Shown: one piece after another, positions 4,428 through 6,043 of the stretch | How the letters are laid out: every line of letters begins with the position of its first letter | Position numbering within the stretch: the first letter of the stretch is position 1 | Source of the DNA: Candidatus Hydrogenedentota bacterium | GTDB taxonomy: Bacteria; Hydrogenedentota; Hydrogenedentia; Hydrogenedentiales; CAITNO01 | DNA: 6,043 nt | Assembly (NCBI GenBank): GCA_903922535.1 | Contig: CAIXUF010000348.1 | Span: 1 to 6,043, forward strand | Direction: 5' to 3' | Position numbers and translations under genes: made by a program | The notes under the pieces: model-generated | Seen by the model: only the letters and a program-made list of their open reading frames with translations | What the model was told of the DNA's origin: nothing | The model's database searches: none

Positions 4428-6043
4428 ATGCGCACGATGCGGCTGAGCTTCCTGACCGTGGCCATTCTTCTTGTGTTAACGCTTGGCTTTGTCGATTTGG
4501 GCTGCAAACGCGCGCCGAGCGCCCCTCCGAAAGGCAGTCCGCCTGCCGCAGCGCCGCAGGCGCCGAAAGAGACGCCCCCCGCAGAGTTGGCACCCGTACT
4601 CCCTCCCATGGGGGAGAACGTGAAGGCGGAGGCCGCCCCGGCCGTTCAGAAGAATGAGTATTTGGAACTTGTGGGCGTTTATCCCCTGCCGGGCGTCAAT
4701 GTTGACCGTCAGGCCATTTTGTACCTGAGCGAAGCGGCGGTGTGCCCGCAGGACAAGGACGGCAATGAACTGCCGCCGGTCACGCTGGAACCCAAAGAGG
4801 CGCAGGTCAAGTATTCCGTCAAGAACAACTACATCGTTCTGAATCTCGCGGATGAACTCAAGAACCTCCCCATAAGCTTCGTTGCCGTAACCCTCAATCC
4901 CATGCTCAGGTCCGTTTCGGGAAAAGTGATGAACCCGGCGGCGGGACCGATCCTGCTGCCCACGGGCAAAGAGGGGGGGCTGGCCGTCATTTCCTGCACG
5001 CTGGCGGACGACAAACTTGTCGCGAAGCTGACCGGGCCATTCCCTGAGTCGCTTCTGGAGAAGCACTACACCCGGTCCGTGACCGACGCCAAGGGCACTC
5101 CGCTCACGGCGGAATTCACGCCGGAGGGCCCCGATTCGGCCAGTTTCACCGTGAGTGTGACGGGTGCCGCCGCCAGCCTGCCGGCCACGCTACTCTTCAC
5201 ACGCACGGCCGAGTCCGCGGGACCGCTGGACACCTGGCTCGCGCCCGCGCTGAAGGTGTCGCTGCCTCAGGGCAAGCCCCTGAGTGTGCTCCACACTGAA
5301 TGGATGAAATCCGGCGGGGAAACGCGGGACACGCTCAGCATGACGCTGTCGGACCGCGTCAAGACGGCGGATTTCGTCAAGCAGTTGAAGGTGGTCCGGG
5401 GAGACAACAAGAATCCCGTCAAGTTCACCGTTCCCGATGAGGTCAAGAATTCCGAATCGAATTCCGCGTACCACGTCACACTGGATTCGGCGGCGCTGGG
5501 CGACGTGAAGAGCCTGGCGGTGGATCTGTCCCCGCCGTTTTTCGTGAAGGAGGGCTATCTCCTTGAACCTCTGCGCCTGACCGTGGCACCCACGACTCCC
5601 GAGCAGGAAGGCGCCCAGAACGGCGGCCAGGCCGAGGAGAAGTCGCTGCGCACCACCTGGCAATACTGGGACCGGGCCGGACTTGAGGGGCTGCGGTATG
5701 AAATGAATTTCAACGCGCCGGTAGACCCCGAAGCCCTGCGCAAGACGTTAAGAATCAGGCCGGAAGTGGCCAATCTTGCGGTCAAGATGCAGGGGGACTC
5801 CATAAGGCTCTCCGGGAACTGGAAGACCGGCCAGCAGTACCAAATCAGCATTGACAACACGCTCAAGAGCGTCGACGGCAGACTGAACATCCAGGGCGCA
5901 TTCGCCCTCAAGACCGAAGCGGCGCCCAAGGTGACAGCCGTCGGTCTCAACCTTCCGGCGAGCCGCTTCTATATTGCGCGCAAGGACCTTGGCCCGCTGC
6001 CTCTGGCGGCGCGCAACATCACCGAGGCCAGCATCCGGCTGTC
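4428..6043 (+). CDS. N-terminal part of a probable alpha-2-macroglobulin family lipoprotein (truncated by window end)
   Basis: An open frame of 538 complete codons runs from ATG 4428 off the right edge with no stop. The N-terminus has basic residues, a hydrophobic segment (8-22) and Cys26 after VDLG. This is an imperfect lipobox (Asp at -3), so lipidation is likely but not certain. Residues 27-75 are a Pro/Ala-rich linker, typical of a tethered surface or periplasmic protein. The rest is beta-rich: a segment at about 420-510 (EMNFNAPVDPEALRKTLRI, then SGNWKTGQQYQISI) matches the style of SbsA/Big_5-type Ig-like domains that precede the macroglobulin domains in bacterial alpha-2-macroglobulins. 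The last residues, FYIARKDLGPLPLAARNI (from 514), resemble the entry to the first macroglobulin domain. Family members trap proteases in the envelope and are often near a pbpC-type gene; neither the thioester motif nor that neighbour is within the window. Another Ig-domain surface protein is the main alternative. Confidence 0.72.
   Translation, partial: MRTMRLSFLTVAILLVLTLGFVDLGCKRAPSAPPKGSPPAAAPQAPKETPPAELAPVLPPMGENVKAEAAPAVQKNEYLELVGVYPLPGVNVDRQAILYLSEAAVCPQDKDGNELPPVTLEPKEAQVKYSVKNNYIVLNLADELKNLPISFVAVTLNPMLRSVSGKVMNPAAGPILLPTGKEGGLAVISCTLADDKLVAKLTGPFPESLLEKHYTRSVTDAKGTPLTAEFTPEGPDSASFTVSVTGAAASLPATLLFTRTAESAGPLDTWLAPALKVSLPQGKPLSVLHTEWMKSGGETRDTLSMTLSDRVKTADFVKQLKVVRGDNKNPVKFTVPDEVKNSESNSAYHVTLDSAALGDVKSLAVDLSPPFFVKEGYLLEPLRLTVAPTTPEQEGAQNGGQAEEKSLRTTWQYWDRAGLEGLRYEMNFNAPVDPEALRKTLRIRPEVANLAVKMQGDSIRLSGNWKTGQQYQISIDNTLKSVDGRLNIQGAFALKTEAAPKVTAVGLNLPASRFYIARKDLGPLPLAARNITEASIRL

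Noticed and set aside
4258..4446. A 62-codon plus-strand frame from GTG 4258
   Set aside because: No Shine-Dalgarno, no similarity to anything I recognise, and it overlaps the better-supported start of the next gene in another frame.
2962..4593. A 543-codon open frame on the minus strand
   Set aside because: It runs antisense through the whole HAD gene, whose four catalytic motifs are intact, and through the heptamer array and the intergenic region. Its translation is low-complexity, Arg/Pro-rich and without domains. It is a by-product of GC-rich codon use.
4476..5663. Minus-strand frames over the macroglobulin-like gene (4476-5066 and 5190-5663)
   Set aside because: The plus-strand frame is open for over 1600 bases with a ribosome binding site, a lipoprotein-type N-terminus and Ig-like sequence; the minus frames are shadows.

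Overview
The window is about 60% GC, bacterial, and holds five protein genes, two of them cut by the window edges. Four or five of the products look exported or surface-attached: a beta-propeller-like glycosidase fragment, a Tat-exported nitrilase-type lipoprotein, a GHL10/DUF187-type TIM-barrel glycosidase with a signal peptide, and the start of a probable alpha-2-macroglobulin lipoprotein. The fifth is a small cytoplasmic HAD phosphatase. The gene set, base composition and dispersed-repeat-like intergenic DNA recall the Planctomycetota / Lentisphaerota / Candidatus Hydrogenedentota part of the tree. That placement is inference from style, not from a marker gene.

Layout. 1-211 (+) is the 3' end of a gene whose C-terminus resembles secreted glycosidase/BNR-like propeller proteins. 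It converges, across 72 bases, on the nitrilase-family lipoprotein gene (284-1357, -). Upstream of that, in the same direction and separated by 176 bases, lies the GHL10-like gene (1534-2877, -). A perfect TATAAT in the gap suggests the nitrilase gene has its own promoter. The GHL10-like gene is divergent from the HAD phosphatase gene (3139-3894, +) across a 261-base intergenic region that carries candidate promoters on both strands and a REP-like GC hairpin. After the HAD gene comes a 533-base stretch without a convincing gene (3895-4427). It contains four perfect-period GGGTCTN heptamers with a G-quadruplex pattern, a possible three-helix structured element and a G/A-rich tract. The last gene (4428 to the edge, +) encodes a lipoprotein with a Pro/Ala linker followed by Ig-like sequence, and runs off the window.

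How the genes work together. No tight operon is visible. The two minus-strand genes could form a small export-related unit (carbohydrate cleavage plus C-N bond hydrolysis outside the cytoplasm), but this is only inferred from co-orientation and shared export signals. The genes themselves look ordinary. The most interesting material is between them: the heptamer/G4 array just after the HAD stop codon, the candidate structured element at 4033-4082, and the hairpin between the divergent genes. No tRNA, rRNA, CRISPR array, intact insertion sequence or phage gene was seen.
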